Assembly: GCF_036687315.1 (NCBI RefSeq)
Contig: NZ_CP144683.1
Coordinates: 3,406,983-3,470,982, forward strand
DNA from: Sphingopyxis sp. TUF1
GTDB lineage: Bacteria > Pseudomonadota > Alphaproteobacteria > Sphingomonadales > Sphingomonadaceae
Length of the DNA: 64,000 nucleotides
Direction: 5' to 3'
The notes under the pieces are model-generated. The model was given only the letters and a program-made list of their open reading frames with translations, searched no databases and was not told the DNA's origin. Shown piece by piece: positions 1 to 8,382 of the stretch. Position numbers and translations under genes: made by a program. Positions within the stretch are counted from its first letter, which is position 1; every line of letters starts with the position of its first letter.

Positions 1-207
1 CATATCGCCCGCCAGCCCCAAATCGAGGACCAGCGCGTCGACCTGTTCGGCGGCCATCACCGCCACTGCGGCTTCGCCCGAATCGACCGTCGCGACAATC
101 TCGTAACCGCTGTGCTTCAACGTATATTCGTTGTCGAACGCCGTCAGCGGGTCATCCTCGATGACCAGCAACCGCTTGATGCAGGAAGGACGCGGACCGA
201 AGAGCAT
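1..207 (-). CDS. Response regulator receiver-domain protein (C-terminus outside window)
   Basis: Sixty-nine codons are visible, read leftwards from an ATG at 205-207 and running off the window edge. After a short leader, residues 11-20 read KRLLVIEDDP, the first strand and acidic pocket of a CheY-like receiver domain. ALVLDLGLAG near residues 58-67 carries the expected phospho-acceptor aspartate (D62). The rest is missing, so it could be a single-domain receiver or carry an output domain. It is divergent from the rluB-like gene, with about 155 bases between them. The family is clear; the specific role is unknown. Confidence 0.8.
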   Translation of the reverse strand, partial: MLFGPRPSCIKRLLVIEDDPLTAFDNEYTLKHSGYEIVATVDSGEAAVAVMAAEQVDALVLDLGLAGDM

Positions 208-362
208 GAGATCTCCCTTTCAATGCGCCATGGCTCGCTCCGCGCCGTCCTGCAATATCGCTTCTGCTTGCCATCGACGAAGCGACACTTTTCCGGCTAT
301 GAGCGTGGCCACGACGCCACAGTATTTTCCCGAATAACGACAAGAAAGCCGCATCCGTTCCG

Positions 363-1217
363 ATGACGACCCGCCGCCCGCCCCGCTCCGCCCCGCGCCC
401 CGGCGCCGATCGCGCCGCCCCCACCGGTCCGCGTGGACGCCGCGCCGCGCGCGGCGACGCGCCGCCACGCAAACTTCCCGCCGAAACCGAACGCGAGGAC
501 GGGCCGCAGCGCATCGCCAAGCTGCTCGCGCGCGCCGGCGTCGGCTCGCGCCGCGACGTCGAACGCATGATTGAGGAAGGCCGCGTCGCGCTGAATGGCG
601 AAGTGGTTGCGCAGCCCGCACCGCTTCTCGCCTCGCTCGAAGGGCTGACGGTCGACGGCAATCCGGTCGCCAAACCCGTCTCGACGCGCCTCTATCGCTT
701 CCACAAGCCTGCCGGCTGCCTGACTGCCGCGCGCGATCCCAAGGGGCGCAAGACGATCTACGATCTGTTGCCCAAGGGGCTGCCGCGGCTGATGCCGGTC
801 GGCCGCCTCGACTATAATACCGAAGGGCTGCTGCTGCTCACCAACGATGGCGAATTCAAGCGCCAGCTCGAACTGCCCGCAAGCGGGGTCGAGCGCACCT
901 ATCGCGCGCGCGCCTTTGGCGACATCAGCCAGGCGCAGCTCGAGGAGCTGGTGCTCGGGATCGAGATCGACGGCATCCGTTATGGCAAGATCGACGCGAA
1001 CCTCGAACGCCGCACCGGGCGCAACCAGTGGATCGAAATGACGCTGACCGAGGGCAAGAACCGCGAAGTCCGCCGCGTGCTCGAACATCTGGGGCTTCAG
1101 GTCAGCCGCCTGATCCGCACCCGCTATGGCGAATTCACCCTCGCCGGGCTCGACATGGGCGCGGTCGAGGTCGTGCCGCGCGACGAATTGTTCAAATTCC
1201 GGCGGCACCTCGGCTGA
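363..1217 (+). CDS. rluB: RsuA/RluB-type 23S rRNA pseudouridine synthase
   Basis: This 284-residue protein isomerises a specific uridine in rRNA to pseudouridine. An Arg/Pro-rich extension (1-45) precedes an S4 RNA-binding domain (about 47-95, with LLARAGVGSRRDVERMI). The synthase domain follows, with catalytic Asp150 in GRLDYNTEGLLLLTNDG and the family's C-terminal GKNREVRR motif. It overlaps rsmD by one base (TGATG), so the two are translationally coupled in an rRNA-modification pair. RluB (23S U2605) is the best fit by family and N-terminal extension; RsuA or RluE cannot be excluded from sequence alone. Confidence 0.9.
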   Translation: MTTRRPPRSAPRPGADRAAPTGPRGRRAARGDAPPRKLPAETEREDGPQRIAKLLARAGVGSRRDVERMIEEGRVALNGEVVAQPAPLLASLEGLTVDGNPVAKPVSTRLYRFHKPAGCLTAARDPKGRKTIYDLLPKGLPRLMPVGRLDYNTEGLLLLTNDGEFKRQLELPASGVERTYRARAFGDISQAQLEELVLGIEIDGIRYGKIDANLERRTGRNQWIEMTLTEGKNREVRRVLEHLGLQVSRLIRTRYGEFTLAGLDMGAVEVVPRDELFKFRRHLG

Positions 1218-1759
1218 TGCGCGTGATCGCCGGCGAATGGCGCGGCCGCAAGCTGCTCGCGCCCAAAAACGACGCCACTCGCCCGACCGCCGACCGCACG
1301 CGCGAAACGCTCTTCTCGATGCTCGCGAGCCGCCTCGGCAGCTTCGAGGGGCTTTATGTCGCCGACCTGTTCGCCGGATCGGGCGCGCTGGGGATCGAGG
1401 CTTTGTCGCGCGGCGCCGAGCAGTGCCTGTTCGCCGAACAGGATCGCGATGCACTCGACGCGCTCCGCAAAAATCTCGCCGCGCTCGGCGCAACGCCGCG
1501 CGCCGATGTCCGCGCCGGGTCGGTGCTTGCGCTCGGCCCCGCACGGCGAGCCTATGATCTGCTTCTAATCGATGCGCCCTACGCCACCGGCGCAGGCAGC
1601 GTCGCGCTCGACAAGCTCGCCCGCCTTGGCTGGATCGCCCCCGACAGCTGGATTTCGATCGAGACCGGCGAGCGCGAGATGGTCGAGGTCGCGGGCTTCG
1701 AGATCGACGCCGAACGCAAGGTCGGCAAGGCGAAGCTGACGCTGCTGCGCCCGGCTTAG
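1217..1759 (+). CDS. rsmD: 16S rRNA (guanine966-N2)-methyltransferase RsmD
   Basis: The 180-residue product should methylate G966 of 16S rRNA on the small subunit. It opens with the family signature MRVIAGEWRGRKL, then R22-PTADRTRETLFSML. The SAM-binding motif I is VADLFAGSGALGIEAL (48-63). The catalytic tetrapeptide, normally DPPY/F, here reads DAPY (119-122), an unusual proline-to-alanine change. The start is the ATG overlapping the rluB stop; an in-frame upstream extension lies inside rluB and is not credible. The 3' end overlaps the convergent rlpA gene by 4 bases. Confidence 0.9.
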   Translation: MRVIAGEWRGRKLLAPKNDATRPTADRTRETLFSMLASRLGSFEGLYVADLFAGSGALGIEALSRGAEQCLFAEQDRDALDALRKNLAALGATPRADVRAGSVLALGPARRAYDLLLIDAPYATGAGSVALDKLARLGWIAPDSWISIETGEREMVEVAGFEIDAERKVGKAKLTLLRPA

Positions 1760-2310
1760 CGCAGCCGCGCGCGCAGCCGCTGCAATTCGTCCGCAGGCAC
1801 CGGCGCCAGCGCTGCCGCAGCCTTGCCTTCGCGCAACCGCTTGCGGTCCTGTTCGGACGGTTCGACGCGGCGCACGCGGACCGGCGCATGACCCTGCGCG
1901 CGCATCCCCAGCGCCTCGGCGGCGCCGCGCGACAGGTCGATGATCCGCCCGGCAGCAAAAGGGCCGCGATCGTTGACGCGCACGATGATCCGCCGGCCGG
2001 TATCGAGCGCGGTCACCTCGACATAGGTCGGTAGCGGCAGCGTGGTGTGCGCCGCGGTGATCCAGCCGGGCCGAAATTTCTCGCCATTGGCGGTCCGGTT
2101 GCCGGATTCGCTGCCGTACCAGCTCGCATAGCCAACAGCGTCATAAGCGGGCGCCGCGGCTGGGACATAGGTGGTGCCGCGGATCGTATAAGCCGGGCCG
2201 ATGCGGACGGGTGTGTCGGCGACCGGACGATAATTGCCCCCCGCGCAGGCCGAAAGCGCCAGAAGCACAAGCATCGTTCCGGCCAGTTTCATGGACATAA
2301 TTTGCTGCAT
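1756..2310 (-). CDS. rlpA: RlpA-like septal ring lipoprotein (double-psi beta-barrel)
   Basis: The 184-residue protein has a lipoprotein signal peptide ending in the lipobox LSAC (19-22), so it should be anchored in the outer membrane. The double-psi beta-barrel domain spans about 60-145 and includes GYASWYG, NGEKF and VRVNDRGPF, typical of RlpA lytic transglycosylases that cut peptidoglycan. There is no C-terminal SPOR domain; the tail is a short basic region. Because SPOR normally targets RlpA to the septum, septal location is uncertain. A second in-frame Met at codon 6 could also be the start. Confidence 0.85.
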   Translation of the reverse strand: MQQIMSMKLAGTMLVLLALSACAGGNYRPVADTPVRIGPAYTIRGTTYVPAAAPAYDAVGYASWYGSESGNRTANGEKFRPGWITAAHTTLPLPTYVEVTALDTGRRIIVRVNDRGPFAAGRIIDLSRGAAEALGMRAQGHAPVRVRRVEPSEQDRKRLREGKAAAALAPVPADELQRLRARLR

Positions 2311-2470
2311 CGAATGATCGTAGAACGCAGGAATGCGGAGTTAAAGCCCCCACGGCCGGACCGCAACGGCATATCGACGGCCTCGCACCCCCGCTCGGGC
2401 AAAGCGCGGCCACAATCGGCAACCCAGGTTCCGATGGCGAAAAACACGCCCGCGCATTACACCCGCGCGC

Positions 2471-3352
2471 ATGACCGACCTTCAATTCCATCGTCTCGGC
2501 ATCGTCGGCACCGGCCGTGTCGCGCGCGCGTTCGCGCTTGCGCTGCGACCACAGTTGAATGCGCCGCCGATGCTGTGGGGCCGCTCCCCGGCGGCAGCGC
2601 ACAGCGCGGCAACGGGAGTAGGCGCGGTCGCGGAACCGGACCTCGATCATTTGATCGCGCATTGCGACCTCATCGCGATCGCCGTCGCCGACGACGCGCT
2701 TGGCGAGATTGTGTTGCGGATGGTCCCCGCGGCGCCGCCGCGCCCCGCCCCCTTCATCTTTCACGTCAGCGGACGCAGCGGCGCAGCGATCCTCGAACCC
2801 CTCGCCCGGGCTGGCGCGATGACCGCCGCGATCCATCCGGCGATGACCTTTACCGGCGATCCCGAAGCCGAAGTGGGCCGTATGACGGGCGCGCGGTTCG
2901 CGGTCACCGCGGCGCCGGGCGAGGCTGTCGATCGCGCGCGGCGCATTGTGGCGGCACTCGGCGGGGTTGCGGTGGAAATCGCGGAGGAGCGGCGCGCGCT
3001 TTATCACGCCGCGCTCTGTCACGCCTCGAACCATCTCGTTACCCTCGTCACCGGCGCGGCCGATGCGCTCCGCAATGCCGGCGTCGACGATCCCGAAGCG
3101 CTGATCGCGCCGCTCGTTCGCGCCGCGCTTGAAAACAGCCTGACGCACGGGTTTCAGGGATTGTCGGGCCCGCTCCTGCGCGGCGATGCGCGGACGATCG
3201 GCGGGCATCTTGCCGCACTGGCGGACGGCAGCCCCGCGCTGCTCCCCGCCTATGGCGCGATGGCGCGCGCCACGCTCGACGAGATCAAGCGCCGCGAACC
3301 AGCGGCCTCGGCCCGCCTCACCGCACTGGACAGCCTGCTCGCTGTTCCCTAA
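2471..3352 (+). CDS. Rossmann-like and DUF2520 domain-containing protein
   Basis: This 293-residue protein begins with a Rossmann NAD(P)-binding fold (GIVGTGRVARAFALAL, residues 9-24). It continues with IAVADDALGEI and HPAMTF, then a helical DUF2520 C-terminal domain (about 160-290). The layout resembles 6-phosphogluconate dehydrogenase-like or pyrroline-5-carboxylate reductase-like enzymes. No substrate has been established that I know of. The gene is upstream of the helicase on the same strand with a short gap, so co-transcription is possible. Confidence 0.8.
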   Translation: MTDLQFHRLGIVGTGRVARAFALALRPQLNAPPMLWGRSPAAAHSAATGVGAVAEPDLDHLIAHCDLIAIAVADDALGEIVLRMVPAAPPRPAPFIFHVSGRSGAAILEPLARAGAMTAAIHPAMTFTGDPEAEVGRMTGARFAVTAAPGEAVDRARRIVAALGGVAVEIAEERRALYHAALCHASNHLVTLVTGAADALRNAGVDDPEALIAPLVRAALENSLTHGFQGLSGPLLRGDARTIGGHLAALADGSPALLPAYGAMARATLDEIKRREPAASARLTALDSLLAVP

Positions 3353-3383
3353 TCGTTCGCGTGTGAATACGCCTCCCGTCTCG

Positions 3384-5678
3384 ATGCCCGACCTGACCCG
3401 CCCCGACCCGTCGGACCCGCCATATTTGCAAGGCCTCAACGGGCCTCAGCGGCAGGCGGTCCTGACCACCGAGGGTCCCGTCCTGATGCTCGCAGGCGCC
3501 GGGACGGGCAAGACGGCTGCGCTCACGGCGCGGCTTGCGCATATTATCGCGACGCGGCGCGCCTGGCCGTCCGAAATCCTGGCGGTTACCTTCACCAACA
3601 AAGCCGCGCGCGAGATGCGCGAGCGGATCGGGCGGATGATCGGCGACGCGGTCGAGGGGATGCCGTGGCTCGGCACCTTTCACAGTATCGCGGCGAAGAT
3701 GCTCCGCCGCCACGCCGAACTCGTCGGCCTGCAAAGCAATTTCACCATCCTCGACACCGACGATCAGCTTCGCGTGCTCAAACAGTTGATTCAGGCTGAA
3801 GGGCTCGACGAAAAACGCTGGCCCGCGCGCCAGCTTGCCAGTCTGATCGACAAATGGAAAAACCGCGGGCTCGTCCCCGCCGACCTCGATGCTGCCGACA
3901 AGGATGCTTATGCCGACGGCAAGGGGCAGCATTTCTATGCGCTCTATCAGGCGCGGCTCAAGACGCTGAATGCCTGCGACTTTGGCGACCTCTTGCTCCA
4001 TATGCTCGTGATTCTGAAAACGCACCGCGACGTGCTCGAACAATATCAGCAGCGCTTTAAATATGTCCTCGTGGACGAATATCAGGACACCAACGCCAGC
4101 CAGTATCTCTGGCTCCGCCTGCTCGCGCAAACGCGCAAAAACATCTGCTGCGTCGGCGACGACGACCAGTCGATCTATTCGTGGCGCGGTGCAGAGGTCG
4201 CGAACATTCTGCGCTTCGAAAAGGATTTCCCGGGCGCGACCGTCATCCGCCTCGAACAAAATTACCGCTCGACGCCGCAGATCCTCGCCGCCGCATCGGC
4301 GCTCATCGCGCAAAACAGCGACCGCCTCGGCAAGACGCTGTGGACCGACCTCGACGCGGGCGACAAGCTGCGCGTCGTCGGCGTGTGGGACGGGCCGGAG
4401 GAAGCGCGGCGGATCGGCGAAGAGCTGGAGACACTCCAGCATCGCGGGACCAGCCTCGACCGTGCGGCGATCCTCGTCCGCGCGCAGTTCCAGACGCGCG
4501 AGTTCGAGGACCGCTTCATCGCGATCGGCATGCCCTATCGCATCGTCGGCGGTTTCCGCTTCTACGAACGCGCCGAAATCCGCGACGCGCTCGCCTATCT
4601 GCGCCTCGTCCAGTCGCCCGCCGACGACCTCGCGTTCGAACGTATCGTCAACGTCCCCAAGCGCGGGCTCGGCGACAAGGCGCTTGGGCGCATCCACCAG
4701 TTCGCGCGCGCCGAGCGCGCGCCGCTTTTCCACGCCGCAGCGCGGATCACCGAAACCGACGAGCTGACGCCACAGGCGCGCCGCCAACTCGCCAATTTCG
4801 TCGCGCAGATGCGGAATTGGCAAGCGAAGGCGAATGAGCTGTCGCACCCCGAGCTGACCCAGCTCATCCTCGATGAATCGGGCTATACCGCGATGCTCCA
4901 GGCCGATCGCAGCGCCGAAGCCGCGGGCCGCCTCGAAAACCTCTCCGAACTCGTTCGCGCGATGGAGGAGTATGAAACGCTCGAGGAGTTCCTCGAACAT
5001 GTCAGCCTCGTCATGGACCGCGACAATGACGACCAGACCGAAACGGTCACGATCATGACAATCCATGCCGCGAAGGGCCTCGAATTCGACCATGTCTTCC
5101 TCGCCGGGTGGGAGGACGGCGTCTTCCCGTCTCAGCGGTCGATGGACGAGGGCGGCACCGCCAGCCTCGAGGAAGAGCGCCGCCTCGCCTATGTCGCGAT
5201 CACCCGCGCCCGGCAGCGCGCGAGCATCTATCACGCTGCAAACCGCCGCATTTATGGCCAGTGGATGAGCAGCATCCCCAGCCGCTTCATCGCCGAAATT
5301 CCACCCGAGCATGTCGAGATGGAAAACAGCTTCGGCGGAGGGCAGAGCCTGTGGCGCGCCAACTGGTCGGCGCAGGGCGATCCCTTCGCGCATGTCGCCG
5401 AACGCCAGCCGTCACGCATCATGACGCGCGGCCCGGCATGGCAACGCGCGGTGGCGGCATCATCGACGGTGACACACGCTCCCGCGCCCTCGGAGCGCGG
5501 GCCGGCGGCGTCGGTGGGAGCGAAGCCGCGGGGCGATCTCGCGATCGGGATGCGCGTGTTCCATGAAAAATTCGGCTACGGCGAGATCGCCGACATCGAC
5601 GGCAACAAGCTTGAGGTTGAGTTCGAGCAGGCCGGCATCAAGCGCGTGCTCGACAGCTTTGTGAAGGCGGCGGGATAA
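3384..5678 (+). CDS. uvrD: ATP-dependent DNA helicase UvrD/PcrA (SF1)
   Basis: The 764-residue protein is a 3'-to-5' DNA helicase of repair and replication. Walker A is AGAGTGKT (37-44) and motif II is DEYQDTN (231-237). Downstream come DDQSIYSWRGA, QNYRST, TIHAAKGLEFDHVFLAG and YVAITRAR. The tail (FGYGEIADIDGNKLEVEFE) is the Tudor-like RNA polymerase-binding element typical of PcrA/UvrD. The ATG at 3384 is chosen because the in-frame sequence upstream lies within the DUF2520 gene; a GTG at 3363 is an alternative. Length is normal for the family. Confidence 0.95.
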   Translation: MPDLTRPDPSDPPYLQGLNGPQRQAVLTTEGPVLMLAGAGTGKTAALTARLAHIIATRRAWPSEILAVTFTNKAAREMRERIGRMIGDAVEGMPWLGTFHSIAAKMLRRHAELVGLQSNFTILDTDDQLRVLKQLIQAEGLDEKRWPARQLASLIDKWKNRGLVPADLDAADKDAYADGKGQHFYALYQARLKTLNACDFGDLLLHMLVILKTHRDVLEQYQQRFKYVLVDEYQDTNASQYLWLRLLAQTRKNICCVGDDDQSIYSWRGAEVANILRFEKDFPGATVIRLEQNYRSTPQILAAASALIAQNSDRLGKTLWTDLDAGDKLRVVGVWDGPEEARRIGEELETLQHRGTSLDRAAILVRAQFQTREFEDRFIAIGMPYRIVGGFRFYERAEIRDALAYLRLVQSPADDLAFERIVNVPKRGLGDKALGRIHQFARAERAPLFHAAARITETDELTPQARRQLANFVAQMRNWQAKANELSHPELTQLILDESGYTAMLQADRSAEAAGRLENLSELVRAMEEYETLEEFLEHVSLVMDRDNDDQTETVTIMTIHAAKGLEFDHVFLAGWEDGVFPSQRSMDEGGTASLEEERRLAYVAITRARQRASIYHAANRRIYGQWMSSIPSRFIAEIPPEHVEMENSFGGGQSLWRANWSAQGDPFAHVAERQPSRIMTRGPAWQRAVAASSTVTHAPAPSERGPAASVGAKPRGDLAIGMRVFHEKFGYGEIADIDGNKLEVEFEQAGIKRVLDSFVKAAG

Positions 5679-5732
5679 ACGCAGCGCCCGGCGTCAGTTT
5701 TTGGAATGAATTCCAGAACCCTTATTCGCGGT

Positions 5733-5802
5733 CGTGTCGAGCGAAGTCGAGACACCCATCAGAAGTGCACGCCTTCGCGATGTCTCGACGTCGCTCGACA
5801 CG
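5733..5802. repeat. REP-like inverted repeat, family C copy 1
   Basis: Two 22-base arms (5733-5754 and 5781-5802) match in reverse complement at 21 of 22 positions; the core is TCGAGCGAAGTCGAGAC. A second copy of the same core lies at 31820-31885. It sits in the 261-base gap after the helicase and before the DUF4349 gene; nothing else recognisable is in that gap. Confidence 0.8.
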
Positions 5803-5939
5803 CACGGGATCTATAAAGCAGTGGCAGCAACCGCCGGCAAACGGCCACACGCCTCAGCCCCACAAATCCTATTGTCAACTAGATCAGTTATGATACTCCA
5901 TAACGCGCGGCCGTCGAGTCGCGTTTGGGAGAATCCTAT

Positions 5940-6857
5940 ATGAAAAAGAAGCTCTTAGCGGGCGCAGCGGCGCTCGCCCTGGTCGGCTGCGGTGAAAAGC
6001 AGACTGACGAATCCGCTTACTCTTCCCCCCCCGCCGCCGACGTTGCGGTCGAAAGTATGGACGACCGCGCGCCCGCGACACATTTGACCCCCGAGAAGGT
6101 GGTACCCGGGGTTTCGATCTCCTCCGCCCCGGGGGTCGCCTTTGACTACAGCTACGCCTTCCGGCTCGAAGACGGGATTATCTCCAAGGTTCAGCAGGGG
6201 CATGCCGAGGCATGCGAGATGCTGGGCACCGCGCGCTGCCGCATCGTCGATGTCCGCTATCAGCTCAACGACGAAAAGCACGTCGAGGCGCAGACGCAGT
6301 TCGCGCTCGATCCCGGCATCGCGCGGCGGTTCGGCGCGGATGCGATCGCGAGCGTCGAAAAAGTCGAGGGCTTGCTCGCCGACGCGACTGTCGCGGGCGA
6401 GGACGTCGGAAGCCGGATCGCCGCGTCGCAGATGCGCAGCGCCGGCGCCACAGCCGAGGTCGAGCGACTCGAGGCGCGACTGAAGGCGGGCGGCCTCGGC
6501 AAGAATGAGCGTGCCGAGATACTTGGCCAAATATCGTCGCTCAAGGGCGAACTGACCGAGCAGCTCGCGTCACGTAAGGCGGGTGAGGCGCGCATCGCGA
6601 CGACGAGCGTGGTGTTCAACTATGTCGGGTCGGGCGGGTTTCCCGGGATCGGACACAAAAACCCCTTCGCCGACGCAGGCGAAACTCTGATGCTCAGCGG
6701 CGGGACGGCGCTGTCATTCGTGCTGACTCTCGGCGCCGCTGTGCTGCCTTGGGCGCTGCTGGCCGGACTGTCGGTGCTGGTATGGCGCAGCAACGCGTTG
6801 ATCGCACTCCGGCGCCGGCTGGGCGGTAAGGTCGCACCGGAAAACCTGGGGAACTGA
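5940..6857 (+). CDS. DUF4349 domain lipoprotein
   Basis: The 305-residue protein has a lipoprotein signal peptide with lipobox LVGC (14-17). A DUF4349-type domain follows: a beta-rich region with an internal coiled coil (about residues 150-220, with VERLEARLKAGGLGKNERAEI). A hydrophobic segment near 245-275 then ends in a basic tail. Family members are envelope proteins without a firm function. The start is the ATG at 5940, just after GGGAGAA, which gives the Lys-rich MKKK signal start; an in-frame start 15 bases upstream would spoil it. Confidence 0.8.
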   Translation: MKKKLLAGAAALALVGCGEKQTDESAYSSPPAADVAVESMDDRAPATHLTPEKVVPGVSISSAPGVAFDYSYAFRLEDGIISKVQQGHAEACEMLGTARCRIVDVRYQLNDEKHVEAQTQFALDPGIARRFGADAIASVEKVEGLLADATVAGEDVGSRIAASQMRSAGATAEVERLEARLKAGGLGKNERAEILGQISSLKGELTEQLASRKAGEARIATTSVVFNYVGSGGFPGIGHKNPFADAGETLMLSGGTALSFVLTLGAAVLPWALLAGLSVLVWRSNALIALRRRLGGKVAPENLGN

Positions 6858-6933
6858 CGAAACACTGACGTCGTTTGCAAAGGTCCCTTGCCGCGTTATG
6901 GCAATCCCAACACACGGCAAGGGACAGGACGGC

Positions 6934-8097
6934 ATGAGCAATCCGGGCATGGACGCCGACATCTACGGCGCCTTTATCGAGCAGTTGCAGCGTTACGTAC
7001 GCGAGCGGCTGATTCCCGCCGAGGACCGTCTTGAAGAACTCGGCCGCGTTCCCGACGACATCCTTGCCGAAATGCGCGACATGGGGCTGTTCGGGGTGAC
7101 GATGCCCGAGGAATATGGCGGCGCCGGCATGAATGTCAGCCAATATGTCGGCTTCATCCGCGAACTCGCCTATGCCGCGCCGGCCTATCGCTCGATCGTG
7201 TCGATCAACATCGGCATGGTGTGCAAGTCGATCCTCGGCTTCGGAACGCAGCAGCAGAAGGAGTATTGGCTGCCGAAACTTGCGACGGGCAGCATTGCCG
7301 CCTTCGGTCTGACCGAACCTGACAGCGGTTCCGACAGCGCGGCAATGAAGACGCGCGCGGTGCGCGACGGCAACGGCTATGTGATCAATGGAACGAAGCG
7401 GTATATCACCAACGCGCCCTTCGCCGATGTGATTCTAGTGATGGCGCGCACCAACGCCGAAGCCTTGCCCAAGAATGCCCACGTCAGCGCCTTCCTCGTT
7501 CCCCGCGACGCACCCGGCGTGTCGATCGGCAAGCCCGACGGCAAGATGGGCCAGGCCGGCTCGCAGATCGCCGACGTGATCCTCGAGGATGTGCATGTCG
7601 ATGGTGACGCGCTGCTCGGCGGCGAGGAAGGCATCGGTTTCCGCGCCGCGATGCAGAGCCTCGACAACGGGCGGCTGTCGGTCGCCGCCGCCAGCGTCGG
7701 CTACGCCAAGCGGATGCTCGACACGGGGCTCAAATATGCGATGGAGCGCAAGGCGTTCGGGGAACCGATCGCCAATTTCCAGCTGATCCAGGCGATGCTC
7801 GCCGACAGCAAGGCCGAGATCTACGCTGCCGATTGTATGCTAAACGATGCCTGCGCGCGCGCCGACCGCGGCGAGAAAATCCTTGTCGAAGCCGCGGCGA
7901 CCAAAATGTTCGCGAGCGAAATGTGCGGCCGCGTCGCTGACCGTGTCGTCCAGATCCACGGCGGCGCCGGCTATCTCAAGGAATATCTTGCCGAACGCTT
8001 CTATCGCGACTGCCGCATTTACCGCATTTATGAAGGGACGACGCAGATCCAGCAGCTAGTGATCGCAAAGAACATGATTCGCGACTACGATGGTTAA
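6934..8097 (+). CDS. Acyl-CoA dehydrogenase
   Basis: The 387-residue flavoenzyme should oxidise acyl-CoA to trans-2-enoyl-CoA, passing electrons to ETF. It shows all family blocks: the helical N-domain, FGLTEPDSGSD and GTKRYITNA of the beta-domain, ERKAFGEPIANFQ, QIHGGAGYLKEY, and the catalytic glutamate E367 in IYEGTTQIQ. The ATG at 6934 is preferred over one 36 bases upstream because AAGGGACAGGA precedes it at ribosome-binding distance. Chain-length preference cannot be read from sequence; neighbours give no pathway clue. Confidence 0.93.
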   Translation: MSNPGMDADIYGAFIEQLQRYVRERLIPAEDRLEELGRVPDDILAEMRDMGLFGVTMPEEYGGAGMNVSQYVGFIRELAYAAPAYRSIVSINIGMVCKSILGFGTQQQKEYWLPKLATGSIAAFGLTEPDSGSDSAAMKTRAVRDGNGYVINGTKRYITNAPFADVILVMARTNAEALPKNAHVSAFLVPRDAPGVSIGKPDGKMGQAGSQIADVILEDVHVDGDALLGGEEGIGFRAAMQSLDNGRLSVAAASVGYAKRMLDTGLKYAMERKAFGEPIANFQLIQAMLADSKAEIYAADCMLNDACARADRGEKILVEAAATKMFASEMCGRVADRVVQIHGGAGYLKEYLAERFYRDCRIYRIYEGTTQIQQLVIAKNMIRDYDG

Positions 8098-8101
8098 GGT
8101 T

Positions 8102-8186
8102 TGCGGCACCGGCCCGCTCCCCCACCCGGCCTGCCATAGGCTACTATCGTCGGGGAGGCCGGGTGGGGGAGCGGGCCGGTGCCGCA
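8102..8186. repeat. Perfect 31-base inverted repeat
   Basis: The arms at 8102-8132 and 8156-8186 are exact reverse complements over 31 bases, separated by 23 bases. The stem is extremely GC-rich (core CCGGCCCGCTCCCCCACCC) and has no T-tract, so it is not a standard intrinsic terminator. It lies between the acyl-CoA dehydrogenase stop and the tRNA-Ala 3' end, two genes that converge here. Confidence 0.95.
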
Positions 8187-8208
8187 CAGCAATGTAGGGG
8201 AAAGTCGC

Positions 8209-8284
8209 TGGTGGAGCCGAGGGGAATCGAACCCCTGACCTCTGCAGTGCGATTGCAGCGCTCTCCCATCTGAGCTACGGCCCC
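8209..8284 (-). tRNA. tRNA-Ala (anticodon CGC)
   Basis: Read on the minus strand, 76 bases fold as a cloverleaf with a 7-bp acceptor stem (GGGGCCG with CGGCTCC). The anticodon stem CTGCA/TGCAG encloses the loop ATCGCAC, giving anticodon CGC, which decodes GCG. The T-loop is GTTCGATTC and CCA is encoded. The acceptor carries the G3:U70 wobble pair that marks alanine tRNAs, which confirms the identity. Confidence 0.97.
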
Positions 8285-8382
8285 GCGACGGGCGGGGTCT
8301 TAACGGCACTGTCCGGCAGTGGCAACGGCTTTTCTGACCTTCGCCGTCGCTGGGGCAAATTTTGAGGAATGGGGGGATTCCG

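Noticed and set aside
297..1958. A 553-codon open frame antisense to rluB and rsmD
   Set aside because: GC-rich DNA gives long antisense frames. The sense strand carries two well-recognised genes with correct motifs; the antisense protein is Arg/Ala-rich with no family.
3318..5393. A 691-codon open frame antisense to the UvrD/PcrA helicase
   Set aside because: Shadow of a highly conserved gene; no domain recognised and composition is typical of antisense frames.
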